Below, one piece after another: positions 41,954 to 52,178 of a stretch of DNA of 64,000 nt. The position numbers and the translations under genes are program-made. The stretch covers positions 248,001-312,000 of the forward strand of contig WASS01000020.1 of the NCBI GenBank assembly GCA_009712635.1, given 5' to 3'. Below the pieces are notes generated by a model. That model was not told where the DNA came from, ran no database searches, and saw only the letters and a list, made by a program, of their open reading frames with translations. Position 1 is the stretch's first letter, and the number at the start of each line of letters is the position of its first letter. The stretch is from Hungatella sp. (GTDB lineage Bacteria > Bacillota > Clostridia > Lachnospirales > Lachnospiraceae).

Positions 41954-42699
41954 TGAAAGAAATTCGATTAGATAAATATTTAACTGAAATGGGAGAAGGA
42001 ACAAGAAGTCAGATCAAAGAGATGGCAAGAAAAGGCAGAATTACCGTTGACGGAATTCCAGAGAAAAAATCAGAGCGTAAAATTATACCCGACCAGAATG
42101 TCATTGCTGTTGACGGAAGAACCATCTCCTATGCAGAAGTAGAATATTATATGCTGTGCAAGCCCCAGGGGGTTGTATCAGCGACGGAAGATAAACGGTA
42201 CCAGACAGTGATTGACTTAATTACCGATCGAAAGCGGGGAGATTTATTCCCGGTAGGAAGACTGGATATTGATACCGAGGGTCTGCTTCTTATTACCAAT
42301 GACGGAGATCTGGCTCATCAGCTTTTATCTCCAAAAAAACATGTGGATAAGGTGTACTATGCAAAAATAGACGGAGAGATTCCTGCTGATGCGGCGAAGC
42401 GCATGGAGGAGGGAGTGGAACTGGAAGATGGGACTTTAACCATGCCTGCCACTCTTGAAATTCTGGAATACGGAAATCCATCCACCATTCTTCTTACCAT
42501 CAGGGAAGGAAAATTTCATCAGGTAAAACGAATGTTTGAAGCGCTGGGGTGCAGTGTGGTATACTTAAAGAGACTCTCTATGGGAAGTTTAAAGCTGGAT
42601 GAGAATTTACAGCCGGGAGATTACCGCCCCCTTACAATAGAAGAGATTGAATTATTAAAGCGCCATGGAAAGGAAGAAAAAACAAAAGATGTTAAATGA
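41953..42699 (+). CDS. RsuA/RluB-family pseudouridine synthase
   Basis: Pseudouridine synthase, 248 residues. An N-terminal S4 RNA-binding domain (RLDKYLTEMGEGTRSQIKEM) precedes the catalytic domain with VGRLDIDTEGLLLITNDG holding the active aspartate, and the C-terminal REGKFHQVKRMF. The longest ORF adds 5 codons, but the upstream gene ends at TGATG and its sequence GGTGG serves as the ribosome site, so the start is at 41953. The exact rRNA position cannot be read from the sequence. Confidence 0.92.
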   Translation: MKEIRLDKYLTEMGEGTRSQIKEMARKGRITVDGIPEKKSERKIIPDQNVIAVDGRTISYAEVEYYMLCKPQGVVSATEDKRYQTVIDLITDRKRGDLFPVGRLDIDTEGLLLITNDGDLAHQLLSPKKHVDKVYYAKIDGEIPADAAKRMEEGVELEDGTLTMPATLEILEYGNPSTILLTIREGKFHQVKRMFEALGCSVVYLKRLSMGSLKLDENLQPGDYRPLTIEEIELLKRHGKEEKTKDVK

Positions 42700-43354
42700 G
42701 AAAAAAGCCGTGATTTTTGATCTGGATGGAACCCTGGTGGATTCCATGTGGATGTGGAAATCCATTGATATAGAATTTTTAGGAAGCAGGGGAATTCCCT
42801 GTCCGGAAGATTTAGAAAAAGAGATTGAAGGAATGAGCTTTACGGAAACTGCCTTTTATTTTAAAGAGCGTTTTAAGCTTACAGAGTCTCTGGAAGACAT
42901 CAAGGGGATCTGGACAGATATGTCTCTGGATAAATATAAGAATGAAGTCCCCTTAAAAGCGGGAGCAGGTGAATTTCTGGCTTATCTGGCATCTCAGGGT
43001 CTTTCTATGGGAATTGCCACCAGCAACGGCAGAGAGATGGTGGATGCGGTGATTGATTCCTTAAAAATCGGGAAGTATTTTAATGTAGTAGCGACTTCCT
43101 GTGAGGTTGCGGCTGGAAAGCCTGCACCGGATATTTATTTAAAGGTGGCAAAGGAGCTTAACGTCATACCGTCACAGTGTCTGGTGTTTGAGGATGTTCC
43201 GGCAGGAATACTGGCAGGGAAACGTGCCGGAATGACAGTCTGTGCTATAGATGACGGATTTTCCAAAGCAATGGAAGCAGAAAAACGGGAACTTGCCGAT
43301 TATTTTATTTACGATTATTACCAGCTGTTAGAAAGAAATGGAGTTCAATCATGA
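42689..43354 (+). CDS. HAD-family phosphatase, beta-phosphoglucomutase-like
   Basis: HAD superfamily hydrolase of 221 residues. Motif I is VIFDLDGTLVDS, a helical cap follows (about 20-85), motif II is ATSNG, motif III lysine is in GKPAPDIY and motif IV in FEDVPAG. It is a subfamily IA enzyme (PGMB/CbbY-like) acting on a small phosphorylated metabolite that cannot be named. ATGs at 42665 and 42689 are both possible; AAGGAAG between them favours the second. It overlaps the preceding gene, and the next starts 4 bp inside its end. Confidence 0.88.
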   Translation: MLNEKKAVIFDLDGTLVDSMWMWKSIDIEFLGSRGIPCPEDLEKEIEGMSFTETAFYFKERFKLTESLEDIKGIWTDMSLDKYKNEVPLKAGAGEFLAYLASQGLSMGIATSNGREMVDAVIDSLKIGKYFNVVATSCEVAAGKPAPDIYLKVAKELNVIPSQCLVFEDVPAGILAGKRAGMTVCAIDDGFSKAMEAEKRELADYFIYDYYQLLERNGVQS

Positions 43355-45288
43355 TGCACGACTATCTACCGATCACCAGGGCGGACATGAATATCCGGGG
43401 GTGGAAACAATGTGACTTTGTCTATGTAACAGGGGATGCCTATGTAGACCATCCGTCCTTTGGACACGCCATTATCAGCCGTCTGTTAGAGGCACATGGA
43501 TATAAGGTGGGAATCATCGCGCAGCCTGACTGGAAAGATCCATCAAGCATTTCTGTTCTTGGTGAGCCAAGGCTTGGCTTTCTGGTTTCCGGCGGAAATA
43601 TGGATTCTATGGTGAATCATTATTCTGTTTCCAAGAAAAAACGTCAGCAGGATTCCTACACTCCCGGAGGAGTCATGGGAAAGCGTCCGGACTATGCCAC
43701 TACGGTTTACTGCAATCTCATTCGCTCTGTTTATAAAAAAGCACCTGTTATAATCGGAGGAATTGAAGCCAGTCTAAGGCGTCTTGCTCATTACGATTAC
43801 TGGTCAGACCGCCTGAAACACTCCATTTTGATTGATTCTCAGGCAGATTTAATCTCCTATGGTATGGGGGAGAAATCCATTGTAGAAATCGCAGATGCTT
43901 TAAACAGCGGCATTGACATACGGGATATTACCTTTGTAGAGGGAACGGTTTACAAAACTGACAGCCTCGAATCAGTATATGATGCGCTTGTTCTTCCCTC
44001 ATATGACAGCATGAAAACAGATAAGCTGGAGTATGCAAAGAGCTATTATATTCAGTATGGTAATACAGATCCTTTTATTGGAAAGCGACTTGTGGAACCC
44101 TACAAGGACAATTTATACGTGGTTCAGAATCCACCGGCAAAACCGCTGTCAACAGAGGAGATGGACCGGGTTTATTCTCTGCCTTATATGAGAAATTACC
44201 ATCCTTCCTATGAAGAACTGGGCGGAGTACCGGCGATCAGAGAAATTAAGTTCAGTCTTATCAGCAACCGGGGCTGTTTCGGAGCATGCAGCTTCTGTGC
44301 CCTGACTTTCCATCAGGGACGGATTATACAGGCCAGAAGTCATGATTCCCTGATTGAGGAAGCGAAATGGCTGACCAATGAACCTGATTTTAAAGGTTAT
44401 ATCCATGATGTGGGCGGTCCCACTGCGGATTTCCGTTATCCAGCCTGTGAAAAGCAGATCGGGAAAGGAGCCTGTCCCAATAAGCAGTGTCTGTTCCCGG
44501 AACCCTGTAAGAATTTAAGGGCAGACCATTCCGATTATATTGAGCTTTTGAGAAAGTTAAGAAATTTACCCAGGGTAAAGAAAGTATTTATCCGTTCAGG
44601 AATCCGTTTTGATTACGTGCTTGCAGATCCGGGCAAGAAATTCTTGAAAGAGCTTTGTGAATATCATGTCAGCGGTCAGTTAAAGGTAGCACCGGAGCAT
44701 GTAGCGGACAATGTTCTCAGCAAAATGGGAAAACCAAGAAATGATGTATATCGTAAGTTCGTAAAGGAATATAACGATATGAACGGACGTCTTGGTTTAA
44801 AACAGTATCTGGTTCCCTATTTAATGTCCTCCCATCCGGGATCGGGATTAAAGGAAGCCATTGAGCTTGCGGAGTATCTCAGGGATCTTGGATACATGCC
44901 GGAACAGGTTCAGGATTTTTATCCTACGCCTTCTACCATTTCCACCTGTATGTATTACACTGGCTATGATCCCAGAACCATGGAACCGGTTTATGTTCCC
45001 ACCAATCCCCATGAAAAAGCAATGCAGAGGGCATTAATCCAATACCGGAATCCAAAAAACTATGAGCTGGTGGAAGAGGCATTAACGAAAGCTGGCAGAA
45101 CTGATTTAATTGGTTTTGATAAGAAATGCCTGATTCGCCCCAAATCTGGTTTTAAACCTGGTTTTTCCCAGGGTAAAACGGGAAAAGATAATGGAAATGG
45201 AAAACGAACGGAAGGCCCGGTGGGAGGTCAGAGGGACCGAAAGAAAAAGACCATTCGCAATGTTCATAAGAAATCAACTAAAAAATAA
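43351..45288 (+). CDS. YgiQ-family radical SAM protein
   Basis: Large radical SAM protein of 645 residues. The N-terminal half has the YgiQ pattern (VYVTGDAYVDHPSFGHAIIS, PVIIGGIEASLRRLAHYDYW). The radical SAM cluster CxxxCxxC is in SNRGCFGACSFCALTF near residue 310, and the C-terminal half keeps PCKNLRADHSDY and VAPEHVADNVL. A basic, low-complexity tail (about 600-645) follows. YgiQ family members are widespread but without an established reaction. It overlaps the HAD gene by 4 nt. Confidence 0.9.
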   Translation: MMHDYLPITRADMNIRGWKQCDFVYVTGDAYVDHPSFGHAIISRLLEAHGYKVGIIAQPDWKDPSSISVLGEPRLGFLVSGGNMDSMVNHYSVSKKKRQQDSYTPGGVMGKRPDYATTVYCNLIRSVYKKAPVIIGGIEASLRRLAHYDYWSDRLKHSILIDSQADLISYGMGEKSIVEIADALNSGIDIRDITFVEGTVYKTDSLESVYDALVLPSYDSMKTDKLEYAKSYYIQYGNTDPFIGKRLVEPYKDNLYVVQNPPAKPLSTEEMDRVYSLPYMRNYHPSYEELGGVPAIREIKFSLISNRGCFGACSFCALTFHQGRIIQARSHDSLIEEAKWLTNEPDFKGYIHDVGGPTADFRYPACEKQIGKGACPNKQCLFPEPCKNLRADHSDYIELLRKLRNLPRVKKVFIRSGIRFDYVLADPGKKFLKELCEYHVSGQLKVAPEHVADNVLSKMGKPRNDVYRKFVKEYNDMNGRLGLKQYLVPYLMSSHPGSGLKEAIELAEYLRDLGYMPEQVQDFYPTPSTISTCMYYTGYDPRTMEPVYVPTNPHEKAMQRALIQYRNPKNYELVEEALTKAGRTDLIGFDKKCLIRPKSGFKPGFSQGKTGKDNGNGKRTEGPVGGQRDRKKKTIRNVHKKSTKK

Positions 45289-45316
45289 TAACAATGTCTG
45301 ATTGAAAGAAGGGATC

Positions 45317-46102
45317 ATGATGAAGGTAGCTATCGTAACAGGAGCGTCTTCCGGTATGGGAAGAGAGTTTATCATGCAGATTGCCGACCGCTTTGGCGGC
45401 ATCGGAGAGATCTGGGCAATCGCCAGAAGGCAGGAGCGGATTGAAGAATTATCTCCTCTTGTGCCGGTGAAGGTAAGATCATTTGCCATTGATTTAACAG
45501 ATGACAGCAGACTAGAGTGTCTGCAGGATGTTTTATTTGAAGAAAAACCAGAGGTAAAGTGGCTGATCAATGCTGCCGGTTATGGAAAGATCGGGGCTGC
45601 AGGTTCCATTAATTTAAATGATGAACTGGGAATGGTGGATTTAAACTGCAGAGCGCTTTGTGCAGTGACCCATATGGTACTTCCCTATATGTCAGAAAAC
45701 AGCAGAATCATACAGTTTGCATCTGCGGCTGCATTTCTGCCCCAGCCTGGATTTGCCATTTACGCAGCAACGAAAGCCTTTGTTTTAAGCTACAGCAGAG
45801 CCTTAAATGAGGAATTAAAGCCAAGGAAAATTCTTGTAACAGCCGTGTGCCCAGGTCCTGTCAGAACGGAATTTTTCGATGTTGCCGAGGCGACTGGCAG
45901 AATTCCTTTCTATAAAAAGATCGTAATGGCTGATCCTAAAAAGGTAGTGCGGCTGGCCTTACGTGACAGTATGATGGGAAGGCCGGTTTCTGTTTACGGA
46001 ACGACCATGAAGTTTTTCCGGCTTTTGTGTAAGACAGTTCCCCATTCCATCATACTCCGTTTCATGAAAGGATTTATGCGGGTAGTGGACAACCGAAGAT
46101 AA
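45317..46102 (+). CDS. SDR-family oxidoreductase
   Basis: Short-chain dehydrogenase/reductase, about 261 residues. The Rossmann nucleotide motif is TGASSGMGREF near residue 10, NAAGYG follows, the catalytic Tyr-x3-Lys is YAATK near residue 153, and the serine region FASAAAF precedes it. The C-terminal segment resembles the DltE/YqjQ-type SDRs. Two ATGs (45317, 45320) follow GAAGGG; the first was chosen. Substrate unknown. It sits in a run of genes without a common theme. Confidence 0.88.
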   Translation: MMKVAIVTGASSGMGREFIMQIADRFGGIGEIWAIARRQERIEELSPLVPVKVRSFAIDLTDDSRLECLQDVLFEEKPEVKWLINAAGYGKIGAAGSINLNDELGMVDLNCRALCAVTHMVLPYMSENSRIIQFASAAAFLPQPGFAIYAATKAFVLSYSRALNEELKPRKILVTAVCPGPVRTEFFDVAEATGRIPFYKKIVMADPKKVVRLALRDSMMGRPVSVYGTTMKFFRLLCKTVPHSIILRFMKGFMRVVDNRR

Positions 46103-46120
46103 AGAAAGAGGGTTACGAAA

Positions 46121-46690
46121 GTGAAACGATGCTTAAAAGGGCAGTCAGGTTACCGGGATTACCACAAAAAGAAAGAACTGTTAAAGGTATTGATCGGAGC
46201 AGTTCTCATCATCATTCAGTTAATATTCAGAGAATTTGCTGGCAGTACTGCTTTAAAGAATACGTTAACTGTGATGGCAATCCTTTCCGTCCTGCCAGTG
46301 GCTAATATAGCAGCACCTCTGCTTGCCTCTTTCAAGTACCGGTCTTTATCCCCAATGCTTGAAAAAAAGGCTTCTGCCTATGAAGAGAAAGGAGTCCTTT
46401 TGTATGATCTTATTATTTCATCGAAGGAACAGCTCCTGCCAATGGACGTGATACTGGTTATGCCTGGGGAAGTCTACGCTTACTGCACTGCTAATAAGGC
46501 GGATTCGGGCAAAGCGGAACAATATATAAAACAGATGCTGAACCAGCATAAGCTGGATTATAATGTAAAAGTGATTTTTGATGAAAATTCCTTTTTTAAG
46601 CGTTTAAGCAGTCTGAAATCAAAAGATAAAAATGAAGAAAACGACAGATCTGATCAGGCAGTTACCCTGTTAAAGAGTCTGTCCATGTAA
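46121..46690 (+). CDS. Uncharacterised protein with two membrane helices
   Basis: Not recognised. 189 residues from a GTG start with GAGGG upstream. Two hydrophobic segments (about 20-40 and 46-68) with a short loop between, then a soluble C-terminal domain and a charged tail KSKDKNEEND. It is followed 24 bp later by an RluA-type synthase gene. Conserved as a neighbour of such genes in related genomes is possible but was not checked. Confidence 0.7.
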   Translation: MKRCLKGQSGYRDYHKKKELLKVLIGAVLIIIQLIFREFAGSTALKNTLTVMAILSVLPVANIAAPLLASFKYRSLSPMLEKKASAYEEKGVLLYDLIISSKEQLLPMDVILVMPGEVYAYCTANKADSGKAEQYIKQMLNQHKLDYNVKVIFDENSFFKRLSSLKSKDKNEENDRSDQAVTLLKSLSM

Positions 46691-46714
46691 AATTCAGTAA
46701 AAGAGGGAACCATT

Positions 46715-47683
46715 ATGCAGTCTGTGATTGTATCAACGAATGAAGCAGGGCAGCGGCTTGATAAGCTGCTGTCCAAATATTTAAATCTTGCAGGGAAAAG
46801 CTTCCTTTATAAGATGATGCGGAAAAAGAACATCACTTTAAATGGGAAAAAATGCGACGGTTCTGAAAAGCTCTCCCAGGGAGATGAGATCAAACTGTTT
46901 CTTTCCGATGAGACCATTGAAAAATTTTCCCAGGTTAAGGTTCCCAAGGTAAGTAAGATTAAATTAAGTATCATATATGAAGATGAAAATATTATTCTGA
47001 TTAATAAGCCTGCTGGGATGCTGTCGCAAAAAGCAAAGGATTCTGATGAATCTCTTGTGGAATATCTGATTGATTATCTGCTTTCAAAAGGCGAGTTATC
47101 CACAGAACAGTTAAAAAGCTTCCGTCCTTCTGTATGCAACCGGCTGGACCGGAATACCAGCGGTCTTGTAGTGGGAGGAAAATCCCTGGCCGGTCTCCAG
47201 ATCATGTCAGAGGTATTTAAGGACAGATCCATTCACAAGTATTACCAGTGTGTGGTGAAAGGACATGTGACTGGGAGACAGATGATTACCGGTTTTCTTT
47301 CAAAGGATGAAAAGACCAATCAGGTCACTGTCCGTACCAGTGAATTTAAAGACAGCGTGCCAATCTCCACAGAATATGTGCCATTAGATTATTACGGCGA
47401 CTACACGCTGTTAAGGGTGACGCTGATTACTGGGCGTACCCATCAGATCCGTGCTCATTTGGCTTCCATTGGGCATCCGATCGTAGGAGATTATAAATAC
47501 GGAGATAAAAGGGTAAATGAAGAGGCGAAGAGGCTTTACAACGTGCAGTCACAGCTTCTCCATTCCTATCAGCTGGTATTGCCCCAGCTTCCGCAGCCCC
47601 TTTCTTATCTGTCAGGGAAGGAATTTACTGCACCCCTTCCTCCTGTTTATTCTGCCATATGCAGAGAATGGAGGCAGGAATAA
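46715..47683 (+). CDS. RluA-family pseudouridine synthase
   Basis: 322 residues. An S4-like N-terminal region (GQRLDKLLSKYLNLAGKSFLY) precedes the catalytic domain with CNRLDRNTSGLVV carrying the active aspartate and LITGRTHQIRAHLASIGHPI near residue 240. Belongs to the RluA/RluD family, modifying rRNA or tRNA uridines; the target is undetermined. AAGAGGG precedes the ATG. It is followed closely by recU. Confidence 0.92.
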   Translation: MQSVIVSTNEAGQRLDKLLSKYLNLAGKSFLYKMMRKKNITLNGKKCDGSEKLSQGDEIKLFLSDETIEKFSQVKVPKVSKIKLSIIYEDENIILINKPAGMLSQKAKDSDESLVEYLIDYLLSKGELSTEQLKSFRPSVCNRLDRNTSGLVVGGKSLAGLQIMSEVFKDRSIHKYYQCVVKGHVTGRQMITGFLSKDEKTNQVTVRTSEFKDSVPISTEYVPLDYYGDYTLLRVTLITGRTHQIRAHLASIGHPIVGDYKYGDKRVNEEAKRLYNVQSQLLHSYQLVLPQLPQPLSYLSGKEFTAPLPPVYSAICREWRQE

Positions 47684-47685
47684 AG

Positions 47686-48219
47686 ATGGGTACCTGGAAA
47701 ACAAGAGGGTTAAGAGGTTCCACGTTAGAGGAACTGATTAACCGGAGCAATGACAGTTATCGGGAGAAAGGACTGGCTCTGATTCAGAAAATCCCCACTC
47801 CCATTACACCTATTTCCATAGATAAAGAAAGCAGACATATTACCCTGGCCTATTTTGACCAGAAAAGTACGGTGGATTATATTGGTGCAGTTCAGGGTAT
47901 TCCTGTCTGCTTTGATGCAAAGGAATGTGCATCTGAAACATTTCCGCTCCAGAATATTCACCCGCACCAGGTTACTTTTATGGAGGAATTTGAAAAGCAG
48001 GGCGGAATCGCATTTATTATCGTATCCTATACTCATAAAAATGAAGTTTATTACCTTCCCTTTGACCAGATTCAGTGTTATTTTCAAAGAATGGAAGCAG
48101 GGGGAAGAAAAAGTTTTACCTATGAGGAACTGGATAAGACCTGGAAAATATCCAGCTGCAGGGATATTCTGATTCATTATCTGGAACTGATTCAAAAAGA
48201 TTTGGACAGAAGAGATTGA
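47686..48219 (+). CDS. recU: Holliday junction resolvase RecU
   Basis: Gram-positive junction-resolving nuclease, 177 residues. The N-terminal region GTWKTRGLRGSTLEELINRS is the family's hallmark. The metal-binding site is STVDYIGAVQGIPVCFDAKE (Asp, Asp, Glu), and FIIVSYTHKNEVYYLPF follows. The longest ORF starts 9 codons earlier in rluA; GGAGG and AGGAA lie inside that region, so the start is at 47686. The next operon's promoter overlaps its stop codon. Confidence 0.93.
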   Translation: MGTWKTRGLRGSTLEELINRSNDSYREKGLALIQKIPTPITPISIDKESRHITLAYFDQKSTVDYIGAVQGIPVCFDAKECASETFPLQNIHPHQVTFMEEFEKQGGIAFIIVSYTHKNEVYYLPFDQIQCYFQRMEAGGRKSFTYEELDKTWKISSCRDILIHYLELIQKDLDRRD

Positions 48220-48244
48220 CAAGAATAAAGTTCTCGCCTATAAT
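48216..48244 (+). promoter_or_regulatory. Promoter of the histidine operon
   Basis: TTGACA (48216-48221), a 17-bp spacer and TATAAT (48239-48244), an exact sigma-A consensus. It overlaps the recU stop codon. About 90 bp of leader separate it from hisZ; it has a small ACTTT/AAAGT hairpin but no recognisable leader peptide or T-box. Confidence 0.9.
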
Positions 48245-48338
48245 AAACTACACGTTATTAAATTATCACTTTACTATATGAAAGTAGATTAAAATTGATT
48301 TACATGAAATTTAATTTCTTGAACGGTTGGAGGTTGTT

Positions 48339-49601
48339 ATGGCTAATAAACTGTTACATACACCGGATGGTGTCCGGGATATTTATGGAATAGAGTGTAC
48401 GAGAAAAGCAGTCATTCAGGAAAAGATGCTGAAAGAGTTTCACCTCTGCGGTTATCAGGATATAGAAACTCCTACCTTTGAATTTTTTGATATCTTTAAT
48501 GAGTCAAGAGGAAGCGTAAAGGCAAAGGAAATGTTCAAGTTTTTTGACCGGGATAACCACACTCTGGTACTTCGGCCCGATGAAACGCCAGCCATCGCCA
48601 GATGTGCAGCCAAGTATTTTCTGGATGAGGATATGCCAATCAGGCTTTGTTATGTGGAACGAACCTTTATCAACAATTCCAGCTATCAGGGAAGACTGAA
48701 AGAAGCCAGCCAGACAGGGGTTGAGTTAATTGGTGATGATTCAGCGGATGCAGATGGAGAAATCCTGGCAATGGTAATTCAGGCACTGAAATCAACCGGA
48801 CTGACTGAATTTCAGGTGGAGCTGGGAGAGGTGGATTTCTTTAAAGGGCTGTTGGAAGAAGCAGGTATGGATGAGGAGATGGAAGAAACTCTTCGGGAAT
48901 TAATTGAAAATAAGAATTATTTTGGTGTGGAAGAATTAGTCATGACCCAGCCTATTTCTCAGGAGTTAAAACAGGTGTTTTTAAAACTTCCAGAGCTCTT
49001 TGGTTCTTTGGAACAGATACAGGCTGCCAGGGAGCTGACTTCCAATGAGCGGGCGTTAAGGGCCATCAGCCGTCTGGAAGAAGTGAACCGGATTCTGGAG
49101 CATTACGGGCTTTCGGACTACGTTTCCTATGATCTTGGAATGCTTAGCCAGTATCAGTACTATACCGGAATTATTTTTAAGGCTTATACCTATGGTACAG
49201 GGGATTATATTGTAAACGGAGGCCGGTATGACAGCCTTTTAAAACAGTTTGGCAAGGATTCCCCAGCCGTGGGATTTGGTATTTCTATAGATGAACTTTT
49301 GCTGGCTTTAAGCAGACAGAAGATTGAAACAGAGGTTTCCATGACAAATACAATGATTCTTTATGAGCAGGATTCAAGAGAAAATGCCATTTCTCTTGCC
49401 GGACATTTTCGCAATTTAAAGGTTCCGGTTCAGCTGCAGTGTAAGAAGCCGGAACGGTCCATAGAAGCTTATAAAGAATATGCCATGCGGCGGGACTTAA
49501 AGAATTTATTGTATCTGGATCAGGAAGGAATATCGGTAACTGTAATCAATCTTGACTTAAAGCGTATGGATGTGGTTCCGCTTTCAGAATACTTAAAATA
49601 A
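48339..49601 (+). CDS. hisZ: ATP phosphoribosyltransferase regulatory subunit HisZ
   Basis: 420-residue protein related to histidyl-tRNA synthetase but without synthetase activity in the family; it binds the short HisG and gives feedback control. The N-terminal motif 2-like region ([31 protein letters not shown]) and [20 protein letters not shown] match. TGGAGG sits 5 nt before the ATG at 48339. It heads the his operon behind a consensus promoter, consistent with the short-form HisG that follows. Confidence 0.94.
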   Translation: MANKLLHTPDGVRDIYGIECTRKAVIQEKMLKEFHLCGYQDIETPTFEFFDIFNESRGSVKAKEMFKFFDRDNHTLVLRPDETPAIARCAAKYFLDEDMPIRLCYVERTFINNSSYQGRLKEASQTGVELIGDDSADADGEILAMVIQALKSTGLTEFQVELGEVDFFKGLLEEAGMDEEMEETLRELIENKNYFGVEELVMTQPISQELKQVFLKLPELFGSLEQIQAARELTSNERALRAISRLEEVNRILEHYGLSDYVSYDLGMLSQYQYYTGIIFKAYTYGTGDYIVNGGRYDSLLKQFGKDSPAVGFGISIDELLLALSRQKIETEVSMTNTMILYEQDSRENAISLAGHFRNLKVPVQLQCKKPERSIEAYKEYAMRRDLKNLLYLDQEGISVTVINLDLKRMDVVPLSEYLK

Positions 49602-49612
49602 TGGGGGTACGT

Positions 49613-50263
49613 ATGAGATATCTGACATTTGCCCTGGCAAAAGGGCGTCTGGCCAAGCAGTCACTTGAAATGTTCGAACGGATCGGAATCACCTGCGAAG
49701 AGATGAAAGATAAGGACTCCCGTAAGCTGATCTTTACCAATGAAGAGCTAAAGATTCGTTTTTTCCTGGCAAAAGCCAGTGATGTTCCCACCTATGTGGA
49801 ATATGGTGCGGCGGACATCGGCATCGTCGGAAAGGATACGATTTTAGAAGAGGGACGAAAGCTTTATGAGGTGATGAACCTGGGGATCGGAAACTGCCGT
49901 ATGTGCGTTTGCGGCCCCCAGTCAGCCAGTGAACTTCTAAAGCACCATGAGCGAATCCGTGTAGCAACCAAATATCCGGCGATAGCCAAGGATTATTTTT
50001 ACAATAAAAAGCATCAGACTGTGGAAATCATTAAGCTGAACGGTTCCATTGAGCTGGCTCCCATCGTTGGTCTTTCTGAGGTGATTGTTGACATTGTGGA
50101 AACAGGAACGACTTTAAAGGAGAACGGGCTTACGGTACTGGAAGAAATCTGCCCCCTCTCTGCCCGTATGGTGGTGAACCAGGTGAGCATGAAGCGGGAA
50201 AATGACAGGATCACAAAGCTGATCCGGGATTTGAGACTTTTGCTGCAGGAGGAAAACCAATGA
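49613..50263 (+). CDS. hisG: ATP phosphoribosyltransferase, short-form HisG
   Basis: First enzyme of histidine synthesis, 216 residues, the short form that requires HisZ. Typical are [20 protein letters not shown] and [17 protein letters not shown], then [27 protein letters not shown] site favours the ATG at 49613 over 49601. It overlaps hisD by 4 nt. The pairing with HisZ fits the known two-subunit enzyme. Confidence 0.96.
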   Translation: MRYLTFALAKGRLAKQSLEMFERIGITCEEMKDKDSRKLIFTNEELKIRFFLAKASDVPTYVEYGAADIGIVGKDTILEEGRKLYEVMNLGIGNCRMCVCGPQSASELLKHHERIRVATKYPAIAKDYFYNKKHQTVEIIKLNGSIELAPIVGLSEVIVDIVETGTTLKENGLTVLEEICPLSARMVVNQVSMKRENDRITKLIRDLRLLLQEENQ

Positions 50264-51567
50264 AGATTGTAAAATTAGATGAGACATCCAAACAGAATAT
50301 TCTTTCCGGATTGTTAAAGAGAGATCCCAACCAATACGATTCATATGCCAAAACCGTTCAGGAGATTGTAGATCGGGTAAAGGAAGAGGGAGACAAAGCA
50401 GTTTTTGCCTATACCAGAGAATTTGACAAAGCAGAAGTGAACGAGACTAATATACGCGTAACGGAAGAGGAAATTAATGAAGCGGTAAAATCCGTAGATC
50501 CCAGGCTTTTGGCAGTCATGGAAAAATCTATGAATAATATCCGGCTGTTCCACGAAAAGCAGAGACAGTACAGCTGGTTTGACAGCAAGCCGGATGGAAC
50601 CATTCTCGGCCAGAAGATAACAGCTCTTGAGAGCGCAGGGGTGTATGTTCCGGGTGGGAAGGCAGCTTATCCGTCGTCTGTTCTGATGAATATTATACCG
50701 GCCATGGTGGCGGGCGTTGGACGGATTGTAATGGTAACGCCTCCCGGAAAGGATGGAAAGGTAAATCCGGTTACGCTGACGGCTGCTCATCTTGCAGGAG
50801 CGACTGAGGTGTATAAGGTGGGCGGAGCCCAGGCAATTGCTGCACTGGCTTTTGGGACGGCGTCCATTCCAAGGGTTAATAAAATCGTAGGTCCCGGTAA
50901 TATATTTGTAGCACTGGCGAAAAAAGCAGTTTACGGTCATGCCAGCATAGACAGCATTGCCGGACCCAGCGAGATTTTAGTGCTTGCAGATGAAAGTGCG
51001 AATCCAAAGTTTGTGGCAGCGGATCTGTTGTCCCAGGCGGAGCATGATGAGCTGGCTTCTGCAATCCTTGTAACTACCAGCATGGAGCTGGCTGAAAAGG
51101 TATCAAAAGAAGCAAGACTGCAGGCTTCAAAGCTTTCCAGATCTGAGATTATTAATAAATCACTGGACAATTACGGCTGCATTCTTGTGGCGGATAATAG
51201 GAAGGATGCTATTTCAGCCGTCAATGAGATTGCGCCGGAGCATCTTGAGATTGTAACGAAAAATCCATTTGAAGACATGACAAGGATTCATAATGCAGGC
51301 GCCATTTTTATCGGAGAATACAGTTCAGAGCCTTTGGGAGATTATTTTGCAGGACCAAATCATGTTCTTCCGACTAATGGTACGGCGAGATTCTTCTCAG
51401 CTCTCAGCGTTGACGACTTTATCAAGAAATCAAGTATTATTTACTATTCCAAAGAGGCACTGGCAGATGTTTATAAGGAGATTGACTTCTTTGCTCAGGC
51501 AGAGCAGCTGACAGCCCATGCCAATTCGGTAAAAATACGGTTTGAAGAGGATGAAATCCAGGAATAA
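50260..51567 (+). CDS. hisD: Histidinol dehydrogenase
   Basis: Converts histidinol to histidine in two NAD-dependent steps, 435 residues. The signature around [20 protein letters not shown] and [30 protein letters not shown] carries the zinc and substrate residues; it is intact by eye. It overlaps hisG (ATGA) with GGAGG upstream. Length is normal for HisD (about 430). Confidence 0.97.
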   Translation: MKIVKLDETSKQNILSGLLKRDPNQYDSYAKTVQEIVDRVKEEGDKAVFAYTREFDKAEVNETNIRVTEEEINEAVKSVDPRLLAVMEKSMNNIRLFHEKQRQYSWFDSKPDGTILGQKITALESAGVYVPGGKAAYPSSVLMNIIPAMVAGVGRIVMVTPPGKDGKVNPVTLTAAHLAGATEVYKVGGAQAIAALAFGTASIPRVNKIVGPGNIFVALAKKAVYGHASIDSIAGPSEILVLADESANPKFVAADLLSQAEHDELASAILVTTSMELAEKVSKEARLQASKLSRSEIINKSLDNYGCILVADNRKDAISAVNEIAPEHLEIVTKNPFEDMTRIHNAGAIFIGEYSSEPLGDYFAGPNHVLPTNGTARFFSALSVDDFIKKSSIIYYSKEALADVYKEIDFFAQAEQLTAHANSVKIRFEEDEIQE

Positions 51568-51579
51568 AGGGGAAAATAT

Positions 51580-52167
51580 ATGGGACGAAGTGCAGTGATA
51601 TCTCGAATAACCAAAGAAACCGATATTCAGATGAAGTTTAATATTGACGGAAGCGGTATCGCCAATATCCATACAGGCATCGGTTTTTTTGACCACATGT
51701 TAAACAGCTTTGCACGCCATGGATTTTTTGATCTGGAGCTGACGGTTAAGGGAGATCTGGAAGTGGATACCCACCATACCATTGAAGATACAGGAATAGT
51801 CCTGGGAGCAGCCATTAAGGAAGCTCTGGGAGAGAAAAAGTCCATAAAACGTTACGGAAATATGATACTGCCCATGGATGAGACTTTAATTTTGTGCGCT
51901 GTGGATTTATCCGGCCGGCCTTATCTGGGGTATGATGTGCCTTTAACTGCGGAGCGGGTAGGAGATTTTGAAACAGAGATGGTGAAGGAGTTTTTTTATG
52001 CCGTATCCTATTCTGCAGAAATGAATCTTCATATCAGAAAGCTTTCAGGGGATAACAATCATCATATTATTGAAGGGGTATTTAAAGCATTTGCCAAGGC
52101 GCTTGATGATGCCACTTTGCCTGATCCCCGGATTACCGGAGTTTTGTCTACAAAAGGTACATTATAA
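51580..52167 (+). CDS. hisB: Imidazoleglycerol-phosphate dehydratase
   Basis: 195-residue mono-functional HisB (no phosphatase domain). Two metal-binding histidine clusters, FFDHMLNSFARHG and VDTHHTIEDTGIVLG, and later HIRKLSGDNNHHIIEGVFKAFA are present. It follows hisD after 12 bp with AAAGGGG upstream. Histidinol-phosphatase must be encoded elsewhere. Confidence 0.97.
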   Translation: MGRSAVISRITKETDIQMKFNIDGSGIANIHTGIGFFDHMLNSFARHGFFDLELTVKGDLEVDTHHTIEDTGIVLGAAIKEALGEKKSIKRYGNMILPMDETLILCAVDLSGRPYLGYDVPLTAERVGDFETEMVKEFFYAVSYSAEMNLHIRKLSGDNNHHIIEGVFKAFAKALDDATLPDPRITGVLSTKGTL

Positions 52168-52178
52168 GGAGAATCCAT

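Noticed and set aside
47725-48222. 165-codon minus-strand ORF
   Set aside because: Antisense to recU, whose active-site motifs define the coding strand.
48245-48338. T-box or histidine leader peptide before hisZ
   Set aside because: No run of His codons, no T-box consensus and no terminator/antiterminator pair could be seen in this short leader.
50341-50940. 199-codon minus-strand ORF
   Set aside because: Antisense to hisD, which has intact family motifs throughout; no ribosome binding site seen.
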